From assembly GCA_031283155.1 (NCBI GenBank), contig JAITCI010000072.1, forward strand, positions 1-41,284: a stretch of DNA of 41,284 nt, given 5' to 3'. This DNA is from Spirochaetota bacterium (GTDB lineage Bacteria; Spirochaetota; JAGLSM01; JAKPMW01). Shown here piece by piece: positions 25,260 to 34,132 of the stretch; within the stretch, counting starts at the first letter, position 1, and the number at the start of each line of letters is the position of its first letter. The translations under genes and the position numbers were made by a program. The notes below the pieces were generated by a model. That model saw nothing but the letters and a program-made list of their open reading frames with translations. It was not told the DNA's origin and made no database searches.

Positions 25260-27521
25260 ATGACGGCTTTGTCGAACAGTAATCCGGAAAATGTATCATC
25301 GCAGGAATCCTCAAAGCGGAAATTTATGCAGTCCATAAGTCTGCCCTTTGTGATGGGACTCTTTTTTGTCTCCGCGCTGATGGTACTCCTGATCACGGTT
25401 GTGGTCAATATTCACATGGAACGCTATTCCGCGATGGTCGCGGCGGCCACCACCAACCACCTGAAGTCAGCGGCAATGGCGGCTGCGAAATATATAGATA
25501 TTGCGGAACTGGATAAGTACCATACCGAAGAGGATACGCTCATCACCGAAGAAGAAAGAAAGGCGGCGGAAGAATCGGGGGAGACTGATGAGGATATTGA
25601 GCACGATGAAGCGATATACAAAAAGAACCATAACAGGGAATACTATGAACTCAAAAAGCGGCTTGCCAATTTAGCGAAGCAGTACAATGTTTTATACGTT
25701 TACTTTCTGCGGCAATACGACGAGGATCATTTTCAGTATATAGTCGATAACGACTTTGAGCTTGGAACTGTCGTCGGCATCGTTGGTCCGGAAACCATCC
25801 TGGAAATCCAGGACATCAGCCGGAGAGCGCTCTCGGGAGAAGTCACCTCCTCCGATCTGGGGATGCACGACGAAAGCTGGGAAGGCCTGATTGCCGGTTT
25901 TGCGCCGGTATACGACAAGGACGGTAATTTATACTGCGTCGCCGGGGTTGATATCAGCGATCAGGTTATCCTTGATCAGCAAAGCTATTCGAAAACCATG
26001 ACCATCCTGCAAATCGTTGCTCTTTCCGTTTCGGTTCTTTCGAGCGCGCTGAGTATGTTCCTGTACCGGCGCAAAGCCAAAGAAATAGAGGCGGCGCACA
26101 CCAAACTCATGGAATCCGAAAATAACCTGCGCCAGGCTTTCGATGAAGTAACAGAACTGAAGGTGCAGCAGGACGGAGACTACTTCCTGACCTCGCTCCT
26201 CATCAATCCGCTCCTCAGAAAAGAGGTGCAGTCAAGCGCGCTTGCGGTTGATTTTTACATCGACCAGAAAAAGAAATTTATCTTCAAAAAACGCAGCGCG
26301 GAACTCGGCGGCGATATCTGCATAGCGCGCGAGATTGTCCTCAGGGGCAAACGCTACCTTGCCTTTACCAACGGCGACGCAATGGGCAAATCCATTCAGG
26401 GTGCCGGAGGGGCGCTGGTCATGGCGGTTCTGTACAACTCCTATATCGACCGCACACCGCTCTCCCCAGGCCTGTATCAAAAAACTCCCGAGGCCTGGCT
26501 TGCGGGGATATATGAAGAACTCCAGCGCGTCTTTGCCTCGTTTAGCGGAAGTATGCTGATATCGGCCATCCTGGGACTGATCGACGAAGAGACCGGCGCG
26601 ATGTACTTTTTCAATGCCGAGCATCCCTGGCTTATCCGTTACCATAACGGCAAAGCTGCTTTTGTCGAGAACGAACTCACGATGCGCAAGATCGGCAGCA
26701 TTGAAACGGATACCGGAATCACCATCCGCGCGATGCAGCTTCAAAGTAACGAAGTGGTCTTTCTTGGCTCTGACGGCCGCGACGACATATTGGTGGGTAT
26801 AGACATGGAAACAGGGCAGCGCGTGATCAACGAGGATGAGACGCGCTTCCTGCACTGCCTTGAGGACGCGCGCGGTGAACTCAAGAGGCTTGTGGAGAAT
26901 GTCGCCCGCGACGGCGAGCTGACGGACGACTTCACCCTCATCCGCATCGAATGGAAAAAACCCCCGCCCGCCCAGCCGCCGGAGTTTGAATCCGCGCGCG
27001 CGAGCGCCTTTAAGGCATTCGCGAACACGCGGGACGCGCATACCGCCGAACTCCTGCGCAAGGCGATGCGGTTCTATCCTGACGCCGAGGTTATCGAGAA
27101 GCTGGCGGTGTGCTGCCGCGAGCAGGGAAAGGATCAGGAGGTTATTCAGACCTATCAACAGGGATTGGACGCCCTGCCGCTGCATGAAACCCTTTTATAC
27201 AGCATGGTGAACGAATGCCGCCGCATGATCCACAAGATATTTGACGAAAGCAAAGGAAAAGAGCCCGCAAAAAAGAGCTTGATGGAGTATCTGCGGCTCG
27301 CGATAGATTACGGCGAACGGCTCTTGATTGTGCAGCCGCAGCATCTCAAGGGGATGCTGCACGTCGCGGACTGCTATCGCATGGTTGGCCGCTTTGCCGA
27401 CGCGAAAGCGCTGCTTCTGCGCGCGCGGAAGATTTCCCCCGATGATGATATTCTGAAGACCATCGAAAATTCACTGGAGAGGGATGAGGCGCGCCGCATG
27501 GAAAAAGCAGCTCCCATGTAA
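25260..27521 (+). CDS. SpoIIE-type PP2C phosphatase with sensor and TPR domains, paralogue 2
   Basis: A 753-residue tandem duplicate of the preceding gene with the same layout: TM1, periplasmic sensor, TM2, coiled coil, SpoIIE/PP2C domain (GGDICIAREIV, NGDAMGKSIQ, LGSDGRDDI, DDFTLIRI) and TPR-like C-terminus. The phosphatase region is almost identical to paralogue 1, with long identical nucleotide tracts, but the sensor contains a different acidic loop (ITEEERKAAEESGETDEDIE). The ATG at 25260 is fixed by homology and by the shared AAAGGGCGGCAGA upstream; an earlier in-frame start at 25185 would overlap the promoter. The leader carries a perfect CsrA-type site not found in paralogue 1. Confidence 0.85.
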   Translation: MTALSNSNPENVSSQESSKRKFMQSISLPFVMGLFFVSALMVLLITVVVNIHMERYSAMVAAATTNHLKSAAMAAAKYIDIAELDKYHTEEDTLITEEERKAAEESGETDEDIEHDEAIYKKNHNREYYELKKRLANLAKQYNVLYVYFLRQYDEDHFQYIVDNDFELGTVVGIVGPETILEIQDISRRALSGEVTSSDLGMHDESWEGLIAGFAPVYDKDGNLYCVAGVDISDQVILDQQSYSKTMTILQIVALSVSVLSSALSMFLYRRKAKEIEAAHTKLMESENNLRQAFDEVTELKVQQDGDYFLTSLLINPLLRKEVQSSALAVDFYIDQKKKFIFKKRSAELGGDICIAREIVLRGKRYLAFTNGDAMGKSIQGAGGALVMAVLYNSYIDRTPLSPGLYQKTPEAWLAGIYEELQRVFASFSGSMLISAILGLIDEETGAMYFFNAEHPWLIRYHNGKAAFVENELTMRKIGSIETDTGITIRAMQLQSNEVVFLGSDGRDDILVGIDMETGQRVINEDETRFLHCLEDARGELKRLVENVARDGELTDDFTLIRIEWKKPPPAQPPEFESARASAFKAFANTRDAHTAELLRKAMRFYPDAEVIEKLAVCCREQGKDQEVIQTYQQGLDALPLHETLLYSMVNECRRMIHKIFDESKGKEPAKKSLMEYLRLAIDYGERLLIVQPQHLKGMLHVADCYRMVGRFADAKALLLRARKISPDDDILKTIENSLERDEARRMEKAAPM

Positions 27522-27537
27522 AGCCAAGTGTGTCGGT

Positions 27538-27745
27538 TTTCTCCCTCGCTGGACGTGCGACATCCATTTCCAGAAGAAGGAGTACGCACTTCTGGAACAG
27601 CTTGCCTTGCACGCGCCTGTGCCCGTATGGGTATCGCGCGGGATAACACATCCTTGTGTTTCTCCCTCGCTGGACGTGCGACATCCATTTCCAGAAGAAG
27701 GAGTACGCACTTCTGGAACAGCTCGGGATAACACATCCTTGTGTT
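27538..27745. repeat. direct repeat with 121-base offset built of hairpins
   Basis: A perfect 65-bp repeat occurs at 27538-27602 and 27659-27723, starting TTTCTCCCTCGCTGG and ending CTGGAACAGCT. Another 23-bp repeat, starting CGGGATAACACATCC, follows at 27639-27661 and 27724-27746. Copy 1 has an extra 36 bases (27603-27638) that copy 2 lacks. Hairpins in each unit: CCAGAAG/CTTCTGG, AACACA-TCCT-TGTGTT, and TGGA/TCCA with a GT/AC core. No gene was found. The second copy abuts the stop codon of the minus-strand gene ending at 27745. Confidence 0.85.
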
Positions 27746-28086
27746 TACCTCTTCACATCAATCAGGCTGCCCTTGTCGCCATCCGCATACGCCTCGAAAC
27801 TTTTTCCGGTTGGATGCTCTTCGCGGGGTTCCTGCTTTCTGCTCTCCTCGCGGCGGCCTTCGCGGGAGGCATTCTCATCGCGCTTCAGGACATCCTTGAC
27901 CGCATCTTCTTCTTTGGTTTTGGTACTTTCCATCACGGTGGATTCGGTGCGTGCCGCCTCACGCGCGAGATGCGTTTGCTGATGCGCTTGCTGCACAAGG
28001 GGATGCGTCTGTTCGTTTTGCTGTGAACGCGCGACGTGATTTATCTGGCTGATGTTTACCTGCAGATCGATGGGTTTGAAACTCAT
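27745..28086 (-). CDS. small hydrophilic protein at the end of the flagellar operon
   Basis: A 113-residue, highly charged protein with no signal or membrane segment. It starts MSFKPIDLQVNISQINHVAR and has a Gln/His-rich and then Glu/Arg/Lys-rich middle, so it is probably largely helical or disordered. No domain is recognised. Its ATG overlaps the FapA-like gene stop (ATGA), so it is co-translated with it; small proteins of this kind follow the FapA gene in other spirochaete operons as far as I recall. The function is unknown; a partner of FapA is a plausible guess. Confidence 0.6.
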   Translation of the reverse strand: MSFKPIDLQVNISQINHVARSQQNEQTHPLVQQAHQQTHLAREAARTESTVMESTKTKEEDAVKDVLKRDENASREGRREESRKQEPREEHPTGKSFEAYADGDKGSLIDVKR

Positions 28087-30110
28087 CGTCTATCCTTTGA
28101 GCTTGCCTTTGCTTTTTCTTCTTTGGGCGGTTCATACCCGCTTACGCGCACAATACCGGCTTCCTGCATAAATGTACACGCCTTGAAATTATCGCGTACC
28201 TCAAGCGTTGCGTTCTTGATGATGATACGCGCTCCCGGGTATGCTGTTTTTTGAACGCCCACTCTGCCCATTGCCTCAAGTTCGCTCATGATCTTCCGCA
28301 GCTCTTCCAATTCTTCGGTGATCTCGGCGAGGCGCGCATCTCCTTCTGATTTTGTAAGCAGGAGTTCGCCCAGCATTTTTTCCTTTTCGGAAGAAAGGCC
28401 GATAGATCCCTTCTGGTTTTGCAGAGTGATGATATTCTTTGATGCTTCACCGACACGCTCAAAGGTTTGCCGCTTTTCCTCGGAGAGCGCATCAAAGCGC
28501 TCGCGCACCTTGGGATCGGTACCCACCTCTACTATCGTTGTTGGAGAGCTTTCATTCCCAAGATTTTTTACATTCACCTCCTCGCGCGCGCGCACCCGCC
28601 CGCCGGATATGGTGCCGCGTTTTCCCGCAAGACAGATCACGCGCCGCCCTGCGTCCACCTGGGAGTCAATTATACTTTCTGATATGATAACGTCATTGCC
28701 TGCGTTCAGCTTGCAGCGCTCCACAAACTTGGCGCTTATGTCCTTATAGGCATTGATGACGCCTTCGTCCTTGCCGATTATTCCCTGGCGTACAATCACG
28801 CTTCCGTCAGATTCGATCTTCGCCTTATTGACCGTGCCATACACCTCAACATTGCCGGCAGCCTTGATCTCAATATTCTCCTCTACGCTCCCCTTGACAA
28901 TAACCGTTCCCAGGAAGGTAATATTGCCAACGCTTAAATCAGCATTTCCGGCGACCTCGAATACCGGATCAACCACCACTTTCCCGTTAACAAGATAGAC
29001 CTGGCCGCTGATATCGGAAATAACGGCCGGCCCTTCCCTGGTCGGCTCGACATGGCAGTTGCGCCCCGCTTCAAACGGGCAGTCTTTTCCGGCAGTGGTT
29101 TCAATTCTCCTGTTCGTGACCGTACGCCCTTCGCTGCCCGCTGTGGCTTCCTTTTTGACCGCAAGAACCTGTTTGGGCGTAACATTCTGCACCTTGTCGA
29201 GATTATAATAATCCAGTTTGCCGCCTTCCAACTCCTGTATCTCTACCTTTTCGGTATCAGTGCGAAAGTTATATTTTATGCTGGCGTCGATTCCGGGCTC
29301 AACCTCTTTGCCCTGCGCCACCACAACCGGGTTGTTGTATACCTCGTTGTCCAGCATCTCCCTGATCTTGTCTTCGATGACGCCAAATTTTGCGCCGCGC
29401 GCGTCAAGAGCCGCGAGAATATCGTCGACCTCAAGCACACGCCCGTATTTTTCCGGTCTTGTGACAATCGCAAAGGCTTTCATTTCATCCGCCGAGACGT
29501 CGATGACTACCTTGGAATCGAGCACCTTATTCGGCTGCCACTCGCCTATCTTCACCGGCTCGCCGGAGGCGTCGTCCAGCGTCCTTTGGACAATATCATG
29601 GTCAAAACTGAGAATACTCTTTATGGAGAGCGCTGAGATTGCCTGATTGATATCGGCTTTCCTGCCATTTCCCTTTGGAGGCACCGCGCAAATAAAGATT
29701 CCGCTCTTGCGCACAGTTACCTTGAAATCCCCGTCGCGATCGGGCGGCTCTTCAACCTTGGCGGAAAATGCACCAAAACTGTCCTCACCGCCGCCAAATT
29801 TACCCATATCGGCTTCAAATTGTTCAAAAGAGCTGGACGCCACGCCAACAATGATGCGGCAGGGCTTTGCGCCCACCCCAAAAAAACCGGACGAACCCTG
29901 CTGGATGATCTCATAATCCAGATTCATGATATTCTCTTCGAGTATATCGCTTGCGCGTTCGAGAGCGCGCTTTATGGATTTTGCGGAAATAATAACGCGC
30001 CCATCAGGGGTGCCATATACATCATTGGGCATATTTGTCAAAGAAGTGGGACCTGAACGCGATACCTCTTTTTTCAAATCCTCGGCGAGCATTTCTTTTA
30101 AGCGATCCAT
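28083..30110 (-). CDS. FapA-family (DUF342) protein with N-terminal Jag-like domain
   Basis: A 675-residue cytoplasmic protein. Residues about 42-92 (KSIKRALERASDILEEN...DYEIIQQGSSGFFGVGAKPCRI) form a Jag_N-type domain like the N-terminus of the RNA-binding protein KhpB/Jag. The rest is a FapA/DUF342 region with a beta-helix of short repeats (about 390-540: VGNITFLGTVIVKGSVEEN, VYGTVNKAKIESDG) and a C-terminal coiled coil. In Vibrio, FapA affects flagellar assembly and polar localisation. The position after fliA supports a flagellar role. The ATG has GGAGG at a good spacing; a 101-base gap holds a sigma-28-like promoter. Confidence 0.8.
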   Translation of the reverse strand: MDRLKEMLAEDLKKEVSRSGPTSLTNMPNDVYGTPDGRVIISAKSIKRALERASDILEENIMNLDYEIIQQGSSGFFGVGAKPCRIIVGVASSSFEQFEADMGKFGGGEDSFGAFSAKVEEPPDRDGDFKVTVRKSGIFICAVPPKGNGRKADINQAISALSIKSILSFDHDIVQRTLDDASGEPVKIGEWQPNKVLDSKVVIDVSADEMKAFAIVTRPEKYGRVLEVDDILAALDARGAKFGVIEDKIREMLDNEVYNNPVVVAQGKEVEPGIDASIKYNFRTDTEKVEIQELEGGKLDYYNLDKVQNVTPKQVLAVKKEATAGSEGRTVTNRRIETTAGKDCPFEAGRNCHVEPTREGPAVISDISGQVYLVNGKVVVDPVFEVAGNADLSVGNITFLGTVIVKGSVEENIEIKAAGNVEVYGTVNKAKIESDGSVIVRQGIIGKDEGVINAYKDISAKFVERCKLNAGNDVIISESIIDSQVDAGRRVICLAGKRGTISGGRVRAREEVNVKNLGNESSPTTIVEVGTDPKVRERFDALSEEKRQTFERVGEASKNIITLQNQKGSIGLSSEKEKMLGELLLTKSEGDARLAEITEELEELRKIMSELEAMGRVGVQKTAYPGARIIIKNATLEVRDNFKACTFMQEAGIVRVSGYEPPKEEKAKASSKDRR

Positions 30111-30170
30111 TTTTCCTCCATTCCGTATGCGTGATCATACGAACCCAGAGACACTACCCCTGCTCTTATA

Positions 30171-30197
30171 TTATCGGTTCAAAGTGATGGAGAGTAG
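30171..30197 (-). promoter_or_regulatory. candidate sigma-28 (FliA) promoter for the FapA-like gene
   Basis: Minus-strand ACCGATAA (30171-30178; consensus GCCGATAA) with CTAC 15 bases upstream (30194-30197; consensus TAAA). It lies between fliA and the FapA-like gene. A perfect CGTATG/CATACG hairpin (30124-30141) follows in the leader. Confidence 0.4.
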
Positions 30198-30210
30198 AGT
30201 ATGCAAAAAC

Positions 30211-31038
30211 TTAGGTCATGAGACTCGCGCGGACTCTTTCCAGTTTGGTACGTAAACGGTAGATGGCTTTCGTGTGCAGTTGCGAGACCCTCGACTCTGT
30301 GACCTCAAGCACCTGCCCGATCTCTTTAAGCGTCAGATCCTCATAATAATACAGTATGAGAACCTTCTTTTCCTTTTCGGGAAGAGCCTGAATGACGTCG
30401 TAAACCATACGCCTGATCTCTTCGCGTTCCACGATAGAGTCGGGATTGAGACTGGCGGGACTCTCCAGGAGTTCCGTCAGAGAGAGCCGCTCGTGATCCT
30501 TGCTGCTGTGCGAGGTGTCGTTCAGGGAAAGCATGGGAGTGCAGTTAATGCGCCGCATGAGGTCATGGAATTCGTCGATGCTGACGCCCATCTCTTCGGC
30601 GATCTCGGTATCCTCGACTGTGCGTCCGAGCCGGTTTTCCATGGAATTGATGACGCTCTCGAGATCCTTGATCTTCTGGCGAACGCTGCGCGGCACCCAG
30701 TCCTCATCGCGGAGATTGTCGAAAATCGCGCCGCGAATGCGGGTTACGGCATAAGTTTTGAATTTGGTGTTGCGTCCGGGATCATATTTTTCGATGGCGT
30801 CGATAAGCCCAAAAGCGCCATACCCAATCAGATCATCAAACTCGATGCTCTGGGGAAGCCCGCTCGCCACTTTGGCCGCGACGTACTTAACAAGGGGGGC
30901 ATAGCGCTCGGCTATCACCTCCCGAATGAGCGGATCGCGTGTCTTGAGGTAATCAGGCCACAATTCCTCTTCGGAGAGCTGCTCAAGGCGCTTCTTCTCC
31001 CTGATGGCTCCCGGTTGTCTCTCCTGTGTCTCTTGCAT
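30211..31038 (-). CDS. fliA: flagellar sigma factor 28 (FliA/WhiG)
   Basis: A 275-residue sigma-28 factor that directs RNA polymerase to late flagellar and chemotaxis promoters. Region 2 reads LWPDYLKTRDPLIREVIAE, YAPLVKYVAAKVA, DLIGYGAFGLIDAIEKYDP and FKTYAVTRIRGAIFDNLR, followed by WVPRSVRQ; region 4 shows LPEKEKKVLILYYYEDLTLKEIG and VTESRVSQLHTKAI. The ATG at 31038 is chosen for its AGGAT-containing upstream region; an in-frame GTG at 31101 would add 21 residues. Its place after flhG and a small membrane protein is the treponemal order. Activity is probably held by an FlgM-type anti-sigma, not in the window. Confidence 0.92.
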   Translation of the reverse strand: MQETQERQPGAIREKKRLEQLSEEELWPDYLKTRDPLIREVIAERYAPLVKYVAAKVASGLPQSIEFDDLIGYGAFGLIDAIEKYDPGRNTKFKTYAVTRIRGAIFDNLRDEDWVPRSVRQKIKDLESVINSMENRLGRTVEDTEIAEEMGVSIDEFHDLMRRINCTPMLSLNDTSHSSKDHERLSLTELLESPASLNPDSIVEREEIRRMVYDVIQALPEKEKKVLILYYYEDLTLKEIGQVLEVTESRVSQLHTKAIYRLRTKLERVRASLMT

Positions 31039-31168
31039 GCCTGTATCCTGTCTCCCATCGCTTTCTGGACACGCATAGAAAGTTTCATCTATTATAATCA
31101 CAAAATCAATAAAAAACCACTGTACGCCTTCCTAAGACGGGAGTACGCGCCTCGGGAAAAGGATGAGG
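31039..31168 (-). other. gap before fliA
   Basis: 130 bases between the membrane protein gene and fliA. On the minus strand it contains GCGTACTCC and GGCGTAC around a short dyad; GCGTACTCC also occurs in the repeat at 27538-27745. No promoter was identified with confidence. Confidence 0.3.
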
Positions 31169-31702
31169 TCATCCGTCGTCTTTACTCATCATGGTGCGGA
31201 TAGCCTTGGCATAGTCCTCCGGATCATCGGTAAACTGCCTTTCGCCGATGACGCGCACATTGCCCACGACCTTGCCATCACCATGCGCCTGTCTGGAAGC
31301 GCGCGGCGGGGCGGAAGTTGCCCCTATATCCTCCGTTCCGTCGGGAAGATGTATCGGCATGGGCGGTTCCGATCCGCTGTCTTCGCCCACAACATAATCG
31401 AGGGCTGAACTCCTCGGCACATCCGCACTTCCTGCTCCTGCACCTGCCTGTACTCCGGTGCTATCGAACCCCCCTGAACCCGCACCTCCGCCACCCTCCC
31501 ACGCGCCGGGCGCATAGTGTTCCAGCAATAATCCAAGACAAAAACCCGCAGCCGCGAGTACCCCGCCGGAAATGAGTCCGCGTATACATACGCTCAAAAT
31601 GGCCGCCCCCGAAAAAAGACCAACCATAAAGATAATCGTAAACGCAAGCCCTCCCAGGATCTCGCCAAGAACTATGCCCCCCTTATTTGCGGACAAATCC
31701 AT
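31169..31702 (-). CDS. small membrane protein of the flagellar operon
   Basis: A 177-residue protein with two N-terminal hydrophobic segments (about 8-32 and 36-62), a Gly/Ala-rich linker (EGGGGAGSGGFDSTG) and a hydrophilic cytoplasmic end containing DDPEDYAKAIRTMMSKDDG. No named domain is recognised. It lies directly after flhG (5-base gap), with its ribosome binding site AGAGGA inside the flhG end, and treponemes have an uncharacterised gene in the same slot. It may tie the FlhF/FlhG pair or FliA to the membrane, but that is a guess. Confidence 0.65.
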   Translation of the reverse strand: MDLSANKGGIVLGEILGGLAFTIIFMVGLFSGAAILSVCIRGLISGGVLAAAGFCLGLLLEHYAPGAWEGGGGAGSGGFDSTGVQAGAGAGSADVPRSSALDYVVGEDSGSEPPMPIHLPDGTEDIGATSAPPRASRQAHGDGKVVGNVRVIGERQFTDDPEDYAKAIRTMMSKDDG

Positions 31703-31707
31703 ATACC

Positions 31708-32613
31708 CTAATCCTCTTTATTTGCTGAAAGGAGATTCCGGATAAAACCGCTGAAGCCTCCGGAATTTGAAACCGGCGGCATCCCCAGCAGCTTGCGCGC
31801 GATATGATCGATACATTCCGCTGCGCGGCTGGTTGGCTCCGCGAGGACATAGGGTTTCTGCTTCATCACGGATGCGAGAACAGCCTGGTCATAATAGATA
31901 AAACCTAAATTCTCAACGCGGATATTCAGAAATTGTCCGGCTATACCAATCACGCGCTCCGCCACCTGCCGCCCGTCGGAAACCGAAGAGACGCAATTCA
32001 CCACCAATTTGATGATCGACTGCCCCACCTCGGTGGAAATTGCCTTGATGATACCATAGGCGTCGGTAATGGCTGTGGGTTCCGGGGTGGTTATGATAAT
32101 CGCCTCATCGGCGGCAAGCACAAAGGAGAGTACATTGCGCGAAACTCCGGCACCGGTATCGATGATCACATAATCGTAATCGGAGATACCGGAAATTTCA
32201 TCCATAAAGCGGGTACGCTCTTCTTCGGCAAGATCAGCGAGTTTTGAGAACCCCGAGGCACCGGCAATGATACGGACGCCATAGGGGGACTCGCTGATGA
32301 TCTCGCTCATTTTCTTTTGGCCTTTAATAACGTGATACAGATTGAATTTGGGGATCATCCCCAGTATCACATTCACATTCGCGAGCCCGAGATCCATATC
32401 CATAATCAGAACCCGCTTCCCTGCCTTCGCGAGCAGGATGCCCAGGTTGATCGCAAAATTCGTCTTGCCCACGCCGCCCTTGCCGCTCGCGATGGCGATA
32501 AAATGCGCGCTCCGCTCGAGCGAGGGCGCTCCGCCCCCTATAAGCGTAGGCTGCGGTTTTGTACTGCGAGCCTGACTTGCCACCATTTTGCGTAAGTTTG
32601 CAGCCTGATCCAT
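31708..32613 (-). CDS. flhG: MinD-like ATPase FlhG (FleN/YlxH)
   Basis: A 301-residue MinD/ParA-type ATPase that sets flagellar number and position with FlhF. The ATG at 32613 places the conserved activation motif DQAANLR at residues 2-8, which in known FlhG proteins stimulates the FlhF GTPase. The deviant Walker A reads ASGKGGVGKTNFAINLG, followed by MDMDLGLANVNVILG and DTGAGVSRNVLSF (switch II). A strong GAGGAGGA ribosome binding site precedes it. flhF ends 23 bases upstream. Spirochaete periplasmic flagella are subpolar, so number control at both poles is the likely job. Confidence 0.93.
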   Translation of the reverse strand: MDQAANLRKMVASQARSTKPQPTLIGGGAPSLERSAHFIAIASGKGGVGKTNFAINLGILLAKAGKRVLIMDMDLGLANVNVILGMIPKFNLYHVIKGQKKMSEIISESPYGVRIIAGASGFSKLADLAEEERTRFMDEISGISDYDYVIIDTGAGVSRNVLSFVLAADEAIIITTPEPTAITDAYGIIKAISTEVGQSIIKLVVNCVSSVSDGRQVAERVIGIAGQFLNIRVENLGFIYYDQAVLASVMKQKPYVLAEPTSRAAECIDHIARKLLGMPPVSNSGGFSGFIRNLLSANKED

Positions 32614-32636
32614 GAAGAGAGTCCTCCTCTTCCTTT

Positions 32637-33905
32637 TCAATTCAAGACAAGATCCCCAACCGGATCTCTCTCCGGTCTCTCGGTTCCGGATGGGTAACGC
32701 ATCATAATCCGATCTGTAAAATCTCTGGCCTCGGCAATTTTAATGTCGCTCGGGACTTCCTGCCCCATGCACAGCCAGACGAGCTTCCTTTCGCTTTCAG
32801 AAAGCGCGCTTAAGAGAGAGCCGAATGTATTTGTCTCATCTATTTTTGTGACAAGTATATGCGAATATTTAAGAGGCGCGAAATTATGCATGATCTCAGC
32901 CAGATCGCGGTATTTTGTGGTTGCGGAGACGACAAGGTGAATGTCGTGCGGAATACGCACAGCGCTCAAAAAGCGCCGAATCTCGCCGATCTGCATCTCC
33001 TTCTTTTGGTTGCGGCCCGCCGTATCCATGAGATAGTAATCGAATTTCCCCTCGTCGATGATCAGCTGCAGTTCCTCGCGCTGATGCACCATGCGCACCG
33101 AGAGTCCCATGATGTCCGCATATCTGGAGATCTGCTCTTCCGCGCCGATGCGGTAATTGTCCATGGTGATAAAGGCGACTTTTTTCTTCCACTGCAGGGC
33201 GAGTTCGGCACCGATCTTCGCAAGGGTGGTCGTCTTGCCTACCCCGGTGGGGCCGACAAGCGTAATCATGCGCGGCTCATTTTCTTCATCAAATTTGGGC
33301 GCGCCTGTTTTAACGCTCCCGCGCAGCCAGGTTCCGAGTTCATTGCGCACCAATTCTTCATCCCTGCTTTGCTTGCAGGTGAGCTTTGCCCCCAGATGCT
33401 CCAGCGCGCGCTCGATATAGTCATCCGTGAAATCATTATCCTCAAGGAATGAGCGAACCTGATCAAAATGACCATGATGCCGCCGCTCTTTGGGCAAACC
33501 CGCCCCATGCACTATGGGATCCAGCATCTTCCTGAGTTCCGCGATCTCCTCTATCACGCCTGATCGCATTGGCGGAATTTGCAGCTCCGCCCCTGGCTGG
33601 GGAGATAACACCGGAGCGCCTGCGGCTGGCTGGGAATTTCTTCTCTCGCTGACGATGCGCGCGATCCGCTCAAGCACTTCCTGCTTCTCGAGATCATCCG
33701 CGCGCGGGATGCGCCTGGCAGGTTTTTGGTTTTCATCATAGCTGACCACAAGCTGGTAAAATTCCTTCTTGCCAAAAAGCCCGAAGAGCCCGGCACGATG
33801 CACCTTTTTTTCCTGGTTGACAATCTGGAATTGTCTGCCGAATTCGAGCCTGGCGGCTTCCACCGCCTCCTGCATGGATTCGCCGGTAAAGGTTTTATAT
33901 GCCAT
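32637..33905 (-). CDS. flhF: flagellar SRP-like GTPase FlhF
   Basis: A 422-residue SRP-family GTPase that marks the site of flagellar assembly. An N-terminal B domain (MAYKTFTGESMQEAVEAARLE) leads to the N and G domains: VGPTGVGKTTTLAKIGAEL (P-loop), DNYRIGAEEQI, DTAGRNQKKEMQ, TKIDETNTFGSLL. The ATG at 33905 is picked for its GGAGGGG site; the upstream in-frame start lies in the intergenic region. It is separated from flhA by a 226-base gap of which about 150 bases are a transposable-type insertion. Confidence 0.93.
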   Translation of the reverse strand: MAYKTFTGESMQEAVEAARLEFGRQFQIVNQEKKVHRAGLFGLFGKKEFYQLVVSYDENQKPARRIPRADDLEKQEVLERIARIVSERRNSQPAAGAPVLSPQPGAELQIPPMRSGVIEEIAELRKMLDPIVHGAGLPKERRHHGHFDQVRSFLEDNDFTDDYIERALEHLGAKLTCKQSRDEELVRNELGTWLRGSVKTGAPKFDEENEPRMITLVGPTGVGKTTTLAKIGAELALQWKKKVAFITMDNYRIGAEEQISRYADIMGLSVRMVHQREELQLIIDEGKFDYYLMDTAGRNQKKEMQIGEIRRFLSAVRIPHDIHLVVSATTKYRDLAEIMHNFAPLKYSHILVTKIDETNTFGSLLSALSESERKLVWLCMGQEVPSDIKIAEARDFTDRIMMRYPSGTERPERDPVGDLVLN

Positions 33906-33984
33906 GTATTCCCCTCCCCCATTGACATTATCGATCAATGGGTAAAATACTTAAGTACCAAATACATCAACGACGCGCAGCTAG

Positions 33985-34132
33985 AGCGTGTCCCTGAAGT
34001 TTTATTCTTTGTCATTGCGAACGTTCTGAAAGAACGTGAAGCAATCCACTATGGCATTTTACAACCTGGATTGCTTCGGCTACGCCTCGCAATGACGAAA
34101 ATGCAGCCAAATGATACTTTAGGGACACGCCC
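33985..34132. mobile_element. 148-bp MITE-like element with TA target duplication
   Basis: Terminal inverted repeats GAGCGTGTCCCTGAAGT and GGGCGTGTCCCTAAAGT (differing at two positions) are each preceded by CTA, so the element is bounded by TA (33983-33984 and 34133-34134) inside CTAG. Insertion in CTAG with TA duplication is typical of IS630 elements. The interior is a large imperfect palindrome: GTCATTGCGA with TCGCAATGAC, and AAGCAATCC with GGATTGCTT. It encodes no protein, so it would need an IS630-type transposase supplied elsewhere. Confidence 0.75.
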
